NCBI GenBank assembly: GCA_900317905.1
Contig: ONIN01000002.1
Coordinates: forward strand, 62,001-126,000
DNA: 64,000 bases
DNA from: an uncultured Eubacteriales bacterium
GTDB taxonomy: Bacteria > Bacillota > Clostridia > Oscillospirales > Oscillospiraceae
Direction of reading: 5' to 3'
A program made the translations under genes and the position numbers. The notes below the pieces were generated by a model that was not told the origin of the DNA, searched no databases, and saw only the letters and a list, made by a program, of their open reading frames with translations. Shown here in pieces: positions 27,174 to 35,288 of the stretch (position 1 is the first letter of the stretch; each line of letters begins with the position of its first letter).

Positions 27174-28550
27174 ATGCGATCCAAACATCCGGACAGACAT
27201 ACAAATCTGACCGAGACGCCCATCCCCAGCCTGATCTGGCGCCTTGCCGTTCCGACGATCATCAGCATGCTGGTGACCGGGATCTACAACACGGCCGATA
27301 CCTACTTCGTCGGGCGTATTTCCACACAGGCAACAGCGGCGGTGGGCCTGGTCTTCTCGGTGCAGGCGATCATCCAGGCGCTGGGCTTTTTCTGCGGGCA
27401 CGGCTCCGGCAACTGCCTTTCCCGCATGCTCGGCGCCGGGAAGCAGCAGGAAGCCGAGGAGATGGCGGCAACGGGATTTGCGCTGGCGCTGCTGCTGGGC
27501 ACGATCGTCGCCGTGGTCGGCAACCTCTTTGCAGAGAAGCTCGCGGACTTCATCGGCGCAACGGACGCCTCCCGTGCGGATACCATGGCCTATATGCGCA
27601 TCATCCTCATAGGCGCGCCGTTCATGATGGGCCAGTTCGTGATCAACAACCAGCTCCGCTTTCAGGGCAGCGCCATGTACGCCATGGTGGGTCTGATGCT
27701 GGGAGCGGTGATGAACATCGGGCTCGACCCGCTGCTGATGTTCGTGTTTGGACTCGGCGTGCGCGGCGCAGCCATTGCCACAGTCTGCGGGCAGATCACG
27801 AGCTTCCTTGCGCTGCTGATCGGCTCCGGCAGAGGAGAGAATCTCCGTCTGCGGCCCAAAAACACGCGGCTCAACGGCAAGAATCTCCTGCAGATCGCCA
27901 ACGGCGGCATGCCCTCTCTGGCGCGGCAGGGGCTTGCGGCGGTGTCCACACTGCTGCTCAATCGCTACGCGAGGATCTATGGCGGCGATGCTGCCATCGC
28001 GGGCATGAGCATCGTCACCCGCATTCTGATGCTGAACGTGTCCGTGCTCATCGGCTTTGGGCAGGGCTATCAGCCGCTCTGCTCCTACAACTACGGCGCG
28101 GGGCGCTATTCCCGTGTGCGGGAGGGCTTCCACTACTGCCTGAAGTACGGCACGATCATGATGACCGTCGCCGGCGCCCTCTGTGTCATCTTCGCGCCCA
28201 CCGTCGTGGGCTGGTTCCGGGATGACCCGGCGGTCATCCCCATCGGCGCCCGGGCGCTGCGCTGGCAGGCATGTGTGCTGCCGCTGCTGGCAACGTCGAT
28301 CCTGACGAACATGCTGCTGCAATCCATCGGCAAGGGTATCAAGGCATCCATCACATCCTCTGCGCGCAACGGCATCTTCTTCATTCCGCTCATCCTGATC
28401 CTGCCGCATTTCTTCGGGCTGACCGGCGTGGAGATGACCCAAGCGTGGGCAGACGTGCTTGCCTTTCTGCTCGCCGTGCCCATGGCATACAGTGAGCTGA
28501 AATTCATGCGGGCCGATTCAGAAGGAATTAGAAAAACCGAGAGTCACTGA
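27174..28550 (+). CDS. MATE-family multidrug efflux pump
   Basis: 458 residues with twelve membrane segments in two homologous halves. The N-terminus, TPIPSLIWRLAVPTIISMLVTGIYNTADTYFVG broken across helix 1, is typical of the DinF/NorM-like clostridial MATE group (key phrase GIYNTADTYFVG). The pumps exchange cations for drugs or metabolites. GAGGAGG precedes the ATG. No regulator is adjacent. Confidence 0.93.
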   Translation: MRSKHPDRHTNLTETPIPSLIWRLAVPTIISMLVTGIYNTADTYFVGRISTQATAAVGLVFSVQAIIQALGFFCGHGSGNCLSRMLGAGKQQEAEEMAATGFALALLLGTIVAVVGNLFAEKLADFIGATDASRADTMAYMRIILIGAPFMMGQFVINNQLRFQGSAMYAMVGLMLGAVMNIGLDPLLMFVFGLGVRGAAIATVCGQITSFLALLIGSGRGENLRLRPKNTRLNGKNLLQIANGGMPSLARQGLAAVSTLLLNRYARIYGGDAAIAGMSIVTRILMLNVSVLIGFGQGYQPLCSYNYGAGRYSRVREGFHYCLKYGTIMMTVAGALCVIFAPTVVGWFRDDPAVIPIGARALRWQACVLPLLATSILTNMLLQSIGKGIKASITSSARNGIFFIPLILILPHFFGLTGVEMTQAWADVLAFLLAVPMAYSELKFMRADSEGIRKTESH

Positions 28551-28569
28551 CGTGACCCTCGGTTTCTCC
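28534..28569 (+). terminator. Terminator overlapping the MATE stop codon
   Basis: ACCGAG/CTCGGT and GTCAC/GTGAC stems with one mismatch are followed by TTTCTCCTTTTTC; the stem includes the end of the coding region. Confidence 0.7.
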
Positions 28570-28579
28570 TTTTTCGGCT

Positions 28580-29311
28580 TCAGCAATGCAAAGCTTCTTC
28601 CAATCCTGCCGCGAGGCGTTCCGGCTGGAGCGGTGCCAGGCCACCGTGGCCGACGTTCTCGAGTGCGTGGAATTCGGTCTGCGGGATGTGTTTCTTCACA
28701 TAGGCAATGTCCCAGGCTCTGTCCTTCGCTTCCGCTTGCGCGTACCAGTATTCAATGCGCTTGCAGGCGATCTTCACCGGCTCCGGCATGGAATAGTTGT
28801 TGCAGGAGTCAAAGGTCCGCCAAATCGTTTTTCGGCTCAGAGCGTGGAGCACGTCGGCGATATACTGCAGATCCTCCGCTTCTGCATTTTGCTCGCAGAG
28901 CCTTTTGCTGAAGGAGGCGTACTCCTTCCCCCAGCGGTCCACGCCGAGAAAGCGCGCGCCGGGATTGCGTCTGGCGCAGGCGATGGTGAGCGCCCCGCTG
29001 CCGCAGCCGATGTCCAGCGCCTCGCTGCCCTCCGGCAGGGAAACGTGGGAGGCGATCTCCTCAATGATGCGGCGGGAGAGCTGGCGCCTGCCGTCGTAGG
29101 AGAAGGTGCGGTACATGAGCGTCATCCAGATGGTAGAGACCGTGCCCACAGCAAATCCGGCGAGATCGATGGTGAGCAGCACAGACCGCCATCCGGCGGA
29201 AACCCGCCCGCTCAGCCGCACGGCCAGATACAGCGCGAGAAAGGCGCCCGCTCCGCACGCACCGGCATAGATCATGCCCTTCGGCATCCAGTTTTTATAG
29301 TCTGGCTTCAT
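28580..29311 (-). CDS. Chimera: membrane methyltransferase N-part joined to alpha/beta-hydrolase C-part
   Basis: 243 residues. Residues 1-65 hold two membrane helices and 66-146 the start of a class I SAM methyltransferase (ALDIGCGSGALTIACARR, then FLGVDRWGKEY). Near residue 146 the methyltransferase stops, without its motifs IV-VI. The rest (about 147-243; IADVLHALSRKTIWRTF, IEYWYAQAEAK, LENVGHGGLAPLQPERLA) reads as the C-terminal end of an alpha/beta hydrolase with its catalytic-His region. I infer that a deletion fused two neighbouring genes in frame. The product probably has neither activity. The start has AAAGGAG. Confidence 0.65.
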   Translation of the reverse strand: MKPDYKNWMPKGMIYAGACGAGAFLALYLAVRLSGRVSAGWRSVLLTIDLAGFAVGTVSTIWMTLMYRTFSYDGRRQLSRRIIEEIASHVSLPEGSEALDIGCGSGALTIACARRNPGARFLGVDRWGKEYASFSKRLCEQNAEAEDLQYIADVLHALSRKTIWRTFDSCNNYSMPEPVKIACKRIEYWYAQAEAKDRAWDIAYVKKHIPQTEFHALENVGHGGLAPLQPERLAAGLEEALHC

Positions 29312-29444
29312 ACTATAAGCTCCTTTCGGAATTCGTAGTTAGTTTATGCTAACCAGATTATAAAGCAACTTCTCCATATTTGCAAGCATTTTCATAAAAA
29401 TGATAGCCCGCTCGAAAAAGCAAGACTTTTGGACATAAAAAGAG

Positions 29445-29492
29445 GGAGCCGAATGGAATCAGTCCAAATCAACTGTTCACCATTTCGGCTCC
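29445..29492 (-). terminator. Terminator of the hypA operon
   Basis: GGAGCCGAATGG (29445-29456) pairs with CCATTTCGGCTCC (29480-29492); on the minus strand CTCTTTTTATG follows. Confidence 0.75.
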
Positions 29493-29519
29493 ACTCCGCT
29501 CGGAGATTTTATGTTTTTT

Positions 29520-29861
29520 TCAATATCCGATATCCTTCACCAGGAACTGCTGGCCGCCGAGGATTTTTTTCTCCCGGCTGCCGCATTTGGGGCAGCGCCC
29601 CTCCTGCTTCATGACGTTGTACAGGCTCTGGCAGTCCCGACACAGGGCCTGCCCGCGGACCGTCTGGATGCGCAGCTCCGTGCCTTCGAAGATCGGGCGA
29701 CCCTCCGTGACCACGGGGAAGTATTTTTCGAAGAACACCGGCACATACCCGGTGAGCTCCCCGATCTCTAACGTGATGTAACCCACGTGATCCAGGCCAT
29801 TGTCCTTCGCCACGCCCTCCACCAGATCCACCGCCTTGGTCAGTACGCCGATCTCGTGCAT
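29520..29861 (-). CDS. hypA: Nickel metallochaperone HypA
   Basis: 113 residues, normal length. The N-terminal MHE nickel site and the zinc-ribbon cysteines (CRDC and CPKC) are present. HypA inserts nickel into [NiFe]-hydrogenase. No hydrogenase or other hyp gene is in the window; instead it follows, by one base, a large iron-sulfur flavoprotein, with its ribosome site inside that gene. This suggests a role in maturing a partner encoded elsewhere. Confidence 0.95.
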   Translation of the reverse strand: MHEIGVLTKAVDLVEGVAKDNGLDHVGYITLEIGELTGYVPVFFEKYFPVVTEGRPIFEGTELRIQTVRGQALCRDCQSLYNVMKQEGRCPKCGSREKKILGGQQFLVKDIGY

Positions 29862-29862
29862 C

Positions 29863-32589
29863 TCAGATCTCCTTTTTCACGATCCGGCGGCCGATCTTCT
29901 GGGCGGTGGTCTTCAGCACCAGCGGCACCAGCTTTTCGTAGTCCGTGCCCCAGGCGTCAAACTCCTTGTGAAGATGGATGGCGTCGAAGTTGCAGCGGGT
30001 GGTGCACAGGCCGCAGCCGATGCAGATATTCCGATCCACTCTGGCCGCGCCGCAGCTGAGGCAGCGGGCAGTCTCGCTCTTGACCTGCTCCTCGGTGAAG
30101 GGGAGACGGTCGTCCCGGAAGGTCTTGACCTTCTTCTCGTCCACACCGTGCTTCTGGCGGGAGGCGGTGTCGTAGGAGCCAATGACCAGATTGTTCTTGT
30201 CAATATAGTGGAAGTTGTCCCGCTTGACTCTGCCGAGGGTGAGGCTGTGTCCCTCGTGCACGAAGCGGTGCAGGGAGTCCGCGCCCTCCTTGCCGGCGGC
30301 AATGGCGTCGATGACGAATCTGGGGCCGGTGTAGATGTCACCGCCCACAAAGATGTCGGGTTCGGCGGTCTGGTAGGTCCAGCTGTCCGCCTCGGCATAG
30401 CCCTTCTTGTTCAGGACGACCTTGCTGCCCTGGAGCAGATCGCCCCAGTCCGCCACCTGGCCGATGGCGCCGAGGACGGTGTCCACATCCAGGATCTCAA
30501 ACTCGCCTGTGCCCACGGGCTTTCTTCTGCCCTTCTCGTCGGGCTCGCCCAAAGACATGTGCTCCACCTTCAGACCGCAGACCTTGCCGTTGTCACCGAG
30601 GATCTCCACCGGCGCGCTGAGATAGCGGAACACCACGCCCTCGGCCTCGGCCTCAGCGACCTCTTCTTTATCCGCAGGCATCTCGTCGGCGCTGCGGCGG
30701 TAGACGATGGAGACCTCCTCCGCGCCGAGACGCACCGCCGTACGGCAGACGTCCATGGCCACGTTGCCGCCGCCGATGACAGCGACTTTCTTGCCGATGG
30801 CGGCCTCGCCGCTCTGGTTCACCTTCCGGAGGAAGTCGATGCCGCCCTGTACGCCGATCAGATCCTCCCCGGGAACGCGGAGCTTCGAAGATTTCTGTGC
30901 GCCGATGGCCACATAGAATCCTTTGTAGCCCTGCTCTCTGAGCTGCGGGATGGTGACGTCTTTGCCCACCTCCACACCGCAGCGGATCTCCACGCCCAGC
31001 TGCCGCAGCACGTCGATCTCCGCCTCCACCACGTCTTTCTCCAGACGGAAGGAGGGGATGCCGGTGACCATCATACCGCCGGGCTTCTGATCCTTTTCAA
31101 ACACTGTCACGTTGTGGCCAAGCACGGCGAGATAATAGGCGCAGCTGAGACCCGCGGGACCGGAGCCGATGACCGCGATCTTGTGTCCATGGTCATAGAG
31201 CTTCTGGGGCACGAAGCGGTTTTCCGCGTTAAGCTCCAGGCGCGAGACGAACTTCTTCACCTCGTCGATGGCCACGGGCTGGTCGATGTCGCCGCGGGTG
31301 CAGACCTGCTCGCAGAATCTGGCGCAGACGTCGCCGCAGACGGCCGGGAAGGGATTTTCCTTCTTGATGAGCTCCAGCGCCTCAAGATATTTGCCCTCGC
31401 CGGCCTTTTTCAGATAGCCCTGCACCGCGATGTGGGCCGGGCAGTTGGTCTTGCAGGGGGCGGTACCGGTCTCGGGCACCACGTTCTTCCGCTCGGTGAG
31501 GAAGTCGGTCTGCCAGTGCTCCTTGCCGAAGAAGACCTTGTTGTCCGGGATCACGGTGTTTTTGATCTCCACGGGATTCTTCTGGCAGAGCTTCTGCCCC
31601 AGCTTCACGGCGTTCTGGGGACATACCTCCACACAGCCGCCGCAGGCCACGCAGTTTTTCGGATCCACCTCCGCGATGTAGTTGGAGCGGGAGAGGCTGG
31701 GCGACTGGGTGTACCAGCTGGTTTTCAGCGCCATGCAGGTGTCCCACTGGCAGTTGCAGATGAACAGCGAGAAGTCCTTGCCGTCGATGTTCGACAGCTG
31801 GTGGACAGCGCCGCGGCGTTCGGCCTCCAGGATAATGTGCTCCGCCTCCTCGCGGGTGATCCGGCGCGCCTTTCCGGCGCGGATGCAGCTCTCGGCGTAC
31901 TTGCCCAGATTGATGCAGCAGTCGAATTCCAGATCAGCCGTGCCCTCACCAACCATGCGGCGCAGCTTGCGGCATTCACAGGGCGCAACGCCGATGCTCT
32001 CCCCCGCCTTATCCAGCCAGTAAGAGATCTCCTCATACTTCACGCGCTTCGGCTCGTTCTGGATGGCCGCCTCCACGGGGATGGCCCGCATGAGCGCCTG
32101 GCCCATGGGCACCGCCCAGGAGATCATCTTCTGCAGATCCAGCACATAGTTCAGAAACGCCGGGGCCGTCTCGGGATAGGCGTCGGTGCGCTCTTTGGTC
32201 ATGACGGTGCTCTCCATGTTGCCGGGGGCGAACACCGGCAGCATCACGCGATCCACGCCATCATCGTCACAGCAGTATTCCAGCAGCCCGATGTGGACCA
32301 GGTCGTCCGCCATCTGCGCCGTATCCTCCACGGACATGCCCTCGCGCTTTGCAAGCTCCGCGATGTAGTACGGCTTGCGCAGCTTCATTTTCAGGGCGAA
32401 GTCCACCTGCGCGTCGCTCAGCTGGCGGTCATAAAAGATGTATTCCCAGCTCGTCTCACTGGGCAGGGGATTGAACATGTTGATATGCCGCACCAGCTTG
32501 ATCAGGTTCTTGCGCGGCGTCTTGCTGCACTCCTTCCAGTACTGCTCCAGACATTTCTTCTCGCCTTCCGTGAATACGTGGTCTGCCAT
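29863..32589 (-). CDS. Large Fe-S flavoprotein, GltD-like NAD(P)H oxidoreductase
   Basis: 908 residues. An N-terminal region (1-300) has its own cysteine clusters (APCECRKL, FDCCINLGKYAESC, CNCQWDTC). A 4Fe-4S ferredoxin motif CVACGGCVEVCP lies near 312-323. A GltD-like module (about 375-820) follows, with CKTNCPAHIAVQGYL, FAD-binding AVIGSGPAGLSCAYYLA, NAD(P)-binding VAVIGGGNVAMD and GGDIYTGPRFVIDA. A C-terminal CIGCGLCTTRC cluster closes it. It probably moves electrons between NAD(P)H and a ferredoxin-like or hydrogenase partner, fitting the coupled hypA. ATG at 32589 has GGAGGG six bases upstream. Confidence 0.85.
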   Translation of the reverse strand: MADHVFTEGEKKCLEQYWKECSKTPRKNLIKLVRHINMFNPLPSETSWEYIFYDRQLSDAQVDFALKMKLRKPYYIAELAKREGMSVEDTAQMADDLVHIGLLEYCCDDDGVDRVMLPVFAPGNMESTVMTKERTDAYPETAPAFLNYVLDLQKMISWAVPMGQALMRAIPVEAAIQNEPKRVKYEEISYWLDKAGESIGVAPCECRKLRRMVGEGTADLEFDCCINLGKYAESCIRAGKARRITREEAEHIILEAERRGAVHQLSNIDGKDFSLFICNCQWDTCMALKTSWYTQSPSLSRSNYIAEVDPKNCVACGGCVEVCPQNAVKLGQKLCQKNPVEIKNTVIPDNKVFFGKEHWQTDFLTERKNVVPETGTAPCKTNCPAHIAVQGYLKKAGEGKYLEALELIKKENPFPAVCGDVCARFCEQVCTRGDIDQPVAIDEVKKFVSRLELNAENRFVPQKLYDHGHKIAVIGSGPAGLSCAYYLAVLGHNVTVFEKDQKPGGMMVTGIPSFRLEKDVVEAEIDVLRQLGVEIRCGVEVGKDVTIPQLREQGYKGFYVAIGAQKSSKLRVPGEDLIGVQGGIDFLRKVNQSGEAAIGKKVAVIGGGNVAMDVCRTAVRLGAEEVSIVYRRSADEMPADKEEVAEAEAEGVVFRYLSAPVEILGDNGKVCGLKVEHMSLGEPDEKGRRKPVGTGEFEILDVDTVLGAIGQVADWGDLLQGSKVVLNKKGYAEADSWTYQTAEPDIFVGGDIYTGPRFVIDAIAAGKEGADSLHRFVHEGHSLTLGRVKRDNFHYIDKNNLVIGSYDTASRQKHGVDEKKVKTFRDDRLPFTEEQVKSETARCLSCGAARVDRNICIGCGLCTTRCNFDAIHLHKEFDAWGTDYEKLVPLVLKTTAQKIGRRIVKKEI

Positions 32590-32613
32590 AATTTTCCCTC
32601 CCATAGAATGACA

Positions 32614-32702
32614 AATGTTTCACACCCTTTGGTTCCACTATACGGGATTGGTCTCTTGAAGTCACGAAACATTATTGCATTTTTGTCTTATTATGATACA
32701 AT
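32614..32702. promoter_or_regulatory. Divergent Fe-S flavoprotein / tetR promoter region
   Basis: For the TetR gene: TTGCAT (32675-32680), 16 bases, TACAAT (32697-32702). For the flavoprotein gene a TATAGT -10 lies at 32642-32637. An inverted 8-bp repeat, AATGTTTC (32614-32621) and GAAACATT (32666-32673), brackets the latter and may be the TetR operator. Confidence 0.55.
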
Positions 32703-32734
32703 AATATATATTCGTCTCAAAGGAGGCTGAGTTT

Positions 32735-33271
32735 ATGCCGGAGCGCACGAAGCGGGATATCGTCGCCGCCTTCAATCGGCTGATTGCCAGGGCGGAGATC
32801 GAGAAGATCACCACCCAGATGATCGCCGCGGAGGCAGAGGTGAGCAAGGCCACGTTCTATCGCTATTTCCGCGACAAATATGACGTGCTGAACTACAACT
32901 ACAAGCAGCTTCTGGACGAGGCGATCGGCCGGTGTGACAACTACCGGGATCTGTTTTACGAGCTGTACAGCTTCGCCCGGGAGGAGTGGACCAGTTTCCG
33001 CCGGGCCTTCTATACCACCGGCGTGAATTCTCTGGAAAACTTCGTCTATACCTATTCCAAATCCGTGGTGGAGCAGATCACCGCCCAGAATCGCGGCGGC
33101 GCCCCGCTGACGCCGGAGGAGAACATGCAGGTGGACGTGCTGTGCTACGGCATCAGCTACATGTATAAGAAATGGACCCTGGGGCAGTATCCGCTGCAGT
33201 CCGACGCTGCGGCGGACGCGCTTTACGCCCTGATGCCGGAGAGCCTGAAGCATTTATGGTTTATAATCTGA
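32735..33271 (+). CDS. TetR/AcrR-family regulator
   Basis: 178 residues. The helix-turn-helix is in the first 50 residues (ITTQMIAAEAEVSKATFYRYF). The C-terminal domain resembles the TetR_C group with long helices (YRDLFYELYSFAREEWTSF). It is divergent from the flavoprotein/hypA operon and probably regulates it. AAAGGAGG precedes the ATG. Confidence 0.9.
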   Translation: MPERTKRDIVAAFNRLIARAEIEKITTQMIAAEAEVSKATFYRYFRDKYDVLNYNYKQLLDEAIGRCDNYRDLFYELYSFAREEWTSFRRAFYTTGVNSLENFVYTYSKSVVEQITAQNRGGAPLTPEENMQVDVLCYGISYMYKKWTLGQYPLQSDAAADALYALMPESLKHLWFII

Positions 33272-33640
33272 GGCATACTGCATACAGAGAATGAGAAATA
33301 AGCATTCCGCTATTTTTTCTGCTTGTTGCTTTGATCCCTGCAATACGCCAAATCGACCAGCCAAGCAGCGGTGACTGAGGATATACCTCCACAACCGATT
33401 CCTGTTAACGCAGTAAATCAGTTGCTTTCTTAACCCTGAATTCGTGTACATAGCTCCATGACGCCATAACCGGAAACGGATCCAATACACCTGCGTTCGT
33501 GAACTGAATAAAAAATCTGCCGCGCTACTGGACGCGGCAGATCGTTGGTCAGCAGCTTATCGCCGCGGACGGCGCCGTGCGGCTGACCGCGCACGGAGGA
33601 ATTATGACTGCCAAAGAGAATGAAAAACTGTCAAAAGGGC
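33272..33640. other. Gene-free stretch with one hairpin
   Basis: No convincing gene. A 10-bp stem (ATCTGCCGCG 33515-33524 with CGCGGCAGAT 33533-33542) is followed on the minus strand by TTTTTTATTC and looks like a leftover terminator. A 78-codon minus-strand frame (33254-33490) lacks a ribosome site and overlaps the tetR end. Confidence 0.5.
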
Positions 33641-33649
33641 CAAACCGAA

Positions 33650-33715
33650 ATTGGTTGACCGATTTTGGCCTTATTATAGAGAAATCGCGCCGCTTTGTCA
33701 AGAGCGGTTGACCAA
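33650..33715 (+). promoter_or_regulatory. GntR-gene promoter with two operator-like sites
   Basis: TTGGTT (33651-33656) and TTATAG (33674-33679) are 17 bases apart. Imperfect copies of the TTGGTCAACCAA palindrome lie at 33650-33663 over the -35 and at 33705-33715 downstream, indicating autoregulation. Confidence 0.6.
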
Positions 33716-33767
33716 AAATGCGTTTTTCCTTTACAGATCGTATTTCTGATGATATACTGAACCTGCT

Positions 33768-34454
33768 ATGAATATGAACGAAAAATCATCCGAAAAAGTC
33801 ATTGAATATGTGGAGACGCGCATTCTGGCCGGAAAGCTGAAGGCCGATGACCGCCTTCCTGCCGAGCGGGAGCTTGCCCAGACGCTGAATGTCAGCCGAA
33901 CTGCCGTGCGCGAGGGGATCCGTCTGCTGGAGGTGATCGGCATTGTCGAGAGCCGGCGCGGCAGCGGAAACTACATCGCGCAGCACTTCGACCAGACGCT
34001 CGACCAGGTGCTGACGATGATGTATGCGCTGGACGATATGCGTTACGATGAGATCCGCGAGTTCCGCTATGCGGTGGAGCGCCAGGCACTGGTCCTGGCC
34101 GTCCGAAACGCAGACGCCAAGGGAAAGCAGGCGCTGCAGCGGCATTTAGACGGACTGCTGCATGCAGAGACGGAAGAGGAGCAGGCAGAGTGCGACCGCA
34201 TGCTGCACCTCACACTGGTGCAGATGTCCGGCAATCGGCTGGTCATCGCCAATTACAATGCGCTCAATCGTGTGATCAACCGCTTCATTCGCGATGTGCG
34301 CCGTCAGATCCGTGACCAAAGCGCGGATGAATTCGAGGCCTTCCAGAACGTTCACCGCCAGCTGGCCGAAGCGGTCGTGACCGGGAACCTTGCATTGGGT
34401 AAGGATGCCCTCGATCAGCACTTCACCTACATCGCCCGCGACTTCGACACCTGA
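33768..34454 (+). CDS. GntR/FadR-subfamily regulator (FCD domain)
   Basis: 228 residues: a GntR winged helix (about 5-70; ERELAQTLNVSRTAVREGIRLLEVIGIVESRRGSG broken, core SRTAVREGIRLLE) and a C-terminal FCD ligand domain with metal-binding His residues (HLTLVQMSGN, FQNVHRQLAEAV). PdhR and LldR of this group answer pyruvate or lactate. The TTGGTCAACCAA palindromes beside it and upstream of the kinase/lctP unit match the known TTGGTnnnACCAA site type. No strong Shine-Dalgarno is seen, so the ATG at 33774 is also possible. Confidence 0.9.
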   Translation: MNMNEKSSEKVIEYVETRILAGKLKADDRLPAERELAQTLNVSRTAVREGIRLLEVIGIVESRRGSGNYIAQHFDQTLDQVLTMMYALDDMRYDEIREFRYAVERQALVLAVRNADAKGKQALQRHLDGLLHAETEEEQAECDRMLHLTLVQMSGNRLVIANYNALNRVINRFIRDVRRQIRDQSADEFEAFQNVHRQLAEAVVTGNLALGKDALDQHFTYIARDFDT

Positions 34455-34471
34455 CAGTAAAAATCAATTTC

Positions 34472-34510
34472 AGAATCTCCGACATAACCTATGCCGGAGA
34501 TTCTTTTTTT
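34472..34510 (+). terminator. Terminator of the GntR gene
   Basis: AGAATCTCCG (34472-34481) pairs with CGGAGATTCT (34495-34504), followed by TTTTTT. Confidence 0.85.
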
Positions 34511-34511
34511 C

Positions 34512-34621
34512 TTGACAACACGGGCTGAAGCGATTATATTATAGTCAGAATTGGTCAACCAATCAGAAAGGATCGTCACAAAAGAGAATACATTTTTTTA
34601 CGCAGAAAATTGGTCAACCAA
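34512..34621 (+). promoter_or_regulatory. Promoter and twin GntR operators of the kinase-lctP unit
   Basis: A consensus TTGACA (34512-34517), 17 bases and TATATT (34535-34540) are followed by ATTGGTCAACCAAT (34550-34563, at the expected transcription start) and TTGGTCAACCAA (34610-34621, just before the ribosome site). Both cores are perfect 12-bp palindromes with centres 59 bp apart, favouring repression by the neighbouring GntR protein. Confidence 0.8.
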
Positions 34622-34640
34622 AAATTGAAAGGAGTTTATC

Positions 34641-35252
34641 ATGAAAAAGATGATTATTTCCATCGGTCGTCAGTGCGGCAGCGGCGGTCATGAGATCGGC
34701 GAAAAGCTTGCCAAGCACTTTGGCATCAACCTTTATGACCGCAACATCATCGCGATGCTGGCGGAAAAGATGGACAAGGACCCCGAGACCGTCTCGCGCC
34801 TCGAAGAGAAGCTTTCCGGCTTTCTGATGCGCAAAGGCGGGTTTGATTCGAAGCAGAAGGATCTGATGAACCGGCTGAGCGACAGCGACCGGCTGTTTAT
34901 CCAGGAGCGGAGCCTGATCCGCGAGCTGGCGGAAAAGGAGTCCTTCGTCATCATCGGCCGCGGAGCGAACGACTTTCTGCTGGACAATCCCGATGCGCTT
35001 CGTCTGTTCATTTACGCGCCGGACAGCTTCCGGATCCCCCGCGTGAAGGAGGACTACAAAATCGAATACGACAGCGACGCCAAGGCGAAAATGGATCGTG
35101 TCGATAAGGAGCGCCGGCAGTACTTTGAGTACTACACGGGCAGAACCTGGGGCGCGGTGGACCACCACGACCTCATGATCGACAGCAGCCTTCTCGGCAT
35201 CGACGGCACGGCAGAACTGATCATCGATGTGATCAACAGAAAATTCGCCTGA
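34641..35252 (+). CDS. Cytidylate-kinase-like family protein
   Basis: 203 residues with a P-loop at the N-terminus (SIGRQCGSGGHEIGEKLA) and Arg-rich lid region (VDKERRQYFEYYTGRTWG), the AAA_26/cytidylate-kinase-like family. Members are often found beside transporters and their substrate is uncertain; the housekeeping cmk gene is a different family. It is first in the GntR-controlled unit, with AAAGGAG upstream, and lctP follows after 36 bases. Confidence 0.8.
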   Translation: MKKMIISIGRQCGSGGHEIGEKLAKHFGINLYDRNIIAMLAEKMDKDPETVSRLEEKLSGFLMRKGGFDSKQKDLMNRLSDSDRLFIQERSLIRELAEKESFVIIGRGANDFLLDNPDALRLFIYAPDSFRIPRVKEDYKIEYDSDAKAKMDRVDKERRQYFEYYTGRTWGAVDHHDLMIDSSLLGIDGTAELIIDVINRKFA

Positions 35253-35288
35253 TACAAGCTACAGATTATATAGAGAGTAACCCATTCC

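Noticed and set aside
29800..32730. 976-codon plus-strand open frame
   Set aside because: Opposite strand of the Fe-S flavoprotein; high GC leaves this frame open. No domain or ribosome site.
33254..33490. 78-codon minus-strand frame after tetR
   Set aside because: No ribosome site and overlap with the tetR end; likely chance or repeat-derived.
33604..33711. 36-codon frame with GGAGG upstream
   Set aside because: It overlaps the GntR promoter and both operator-like sites, and its peptide has no visible feature.
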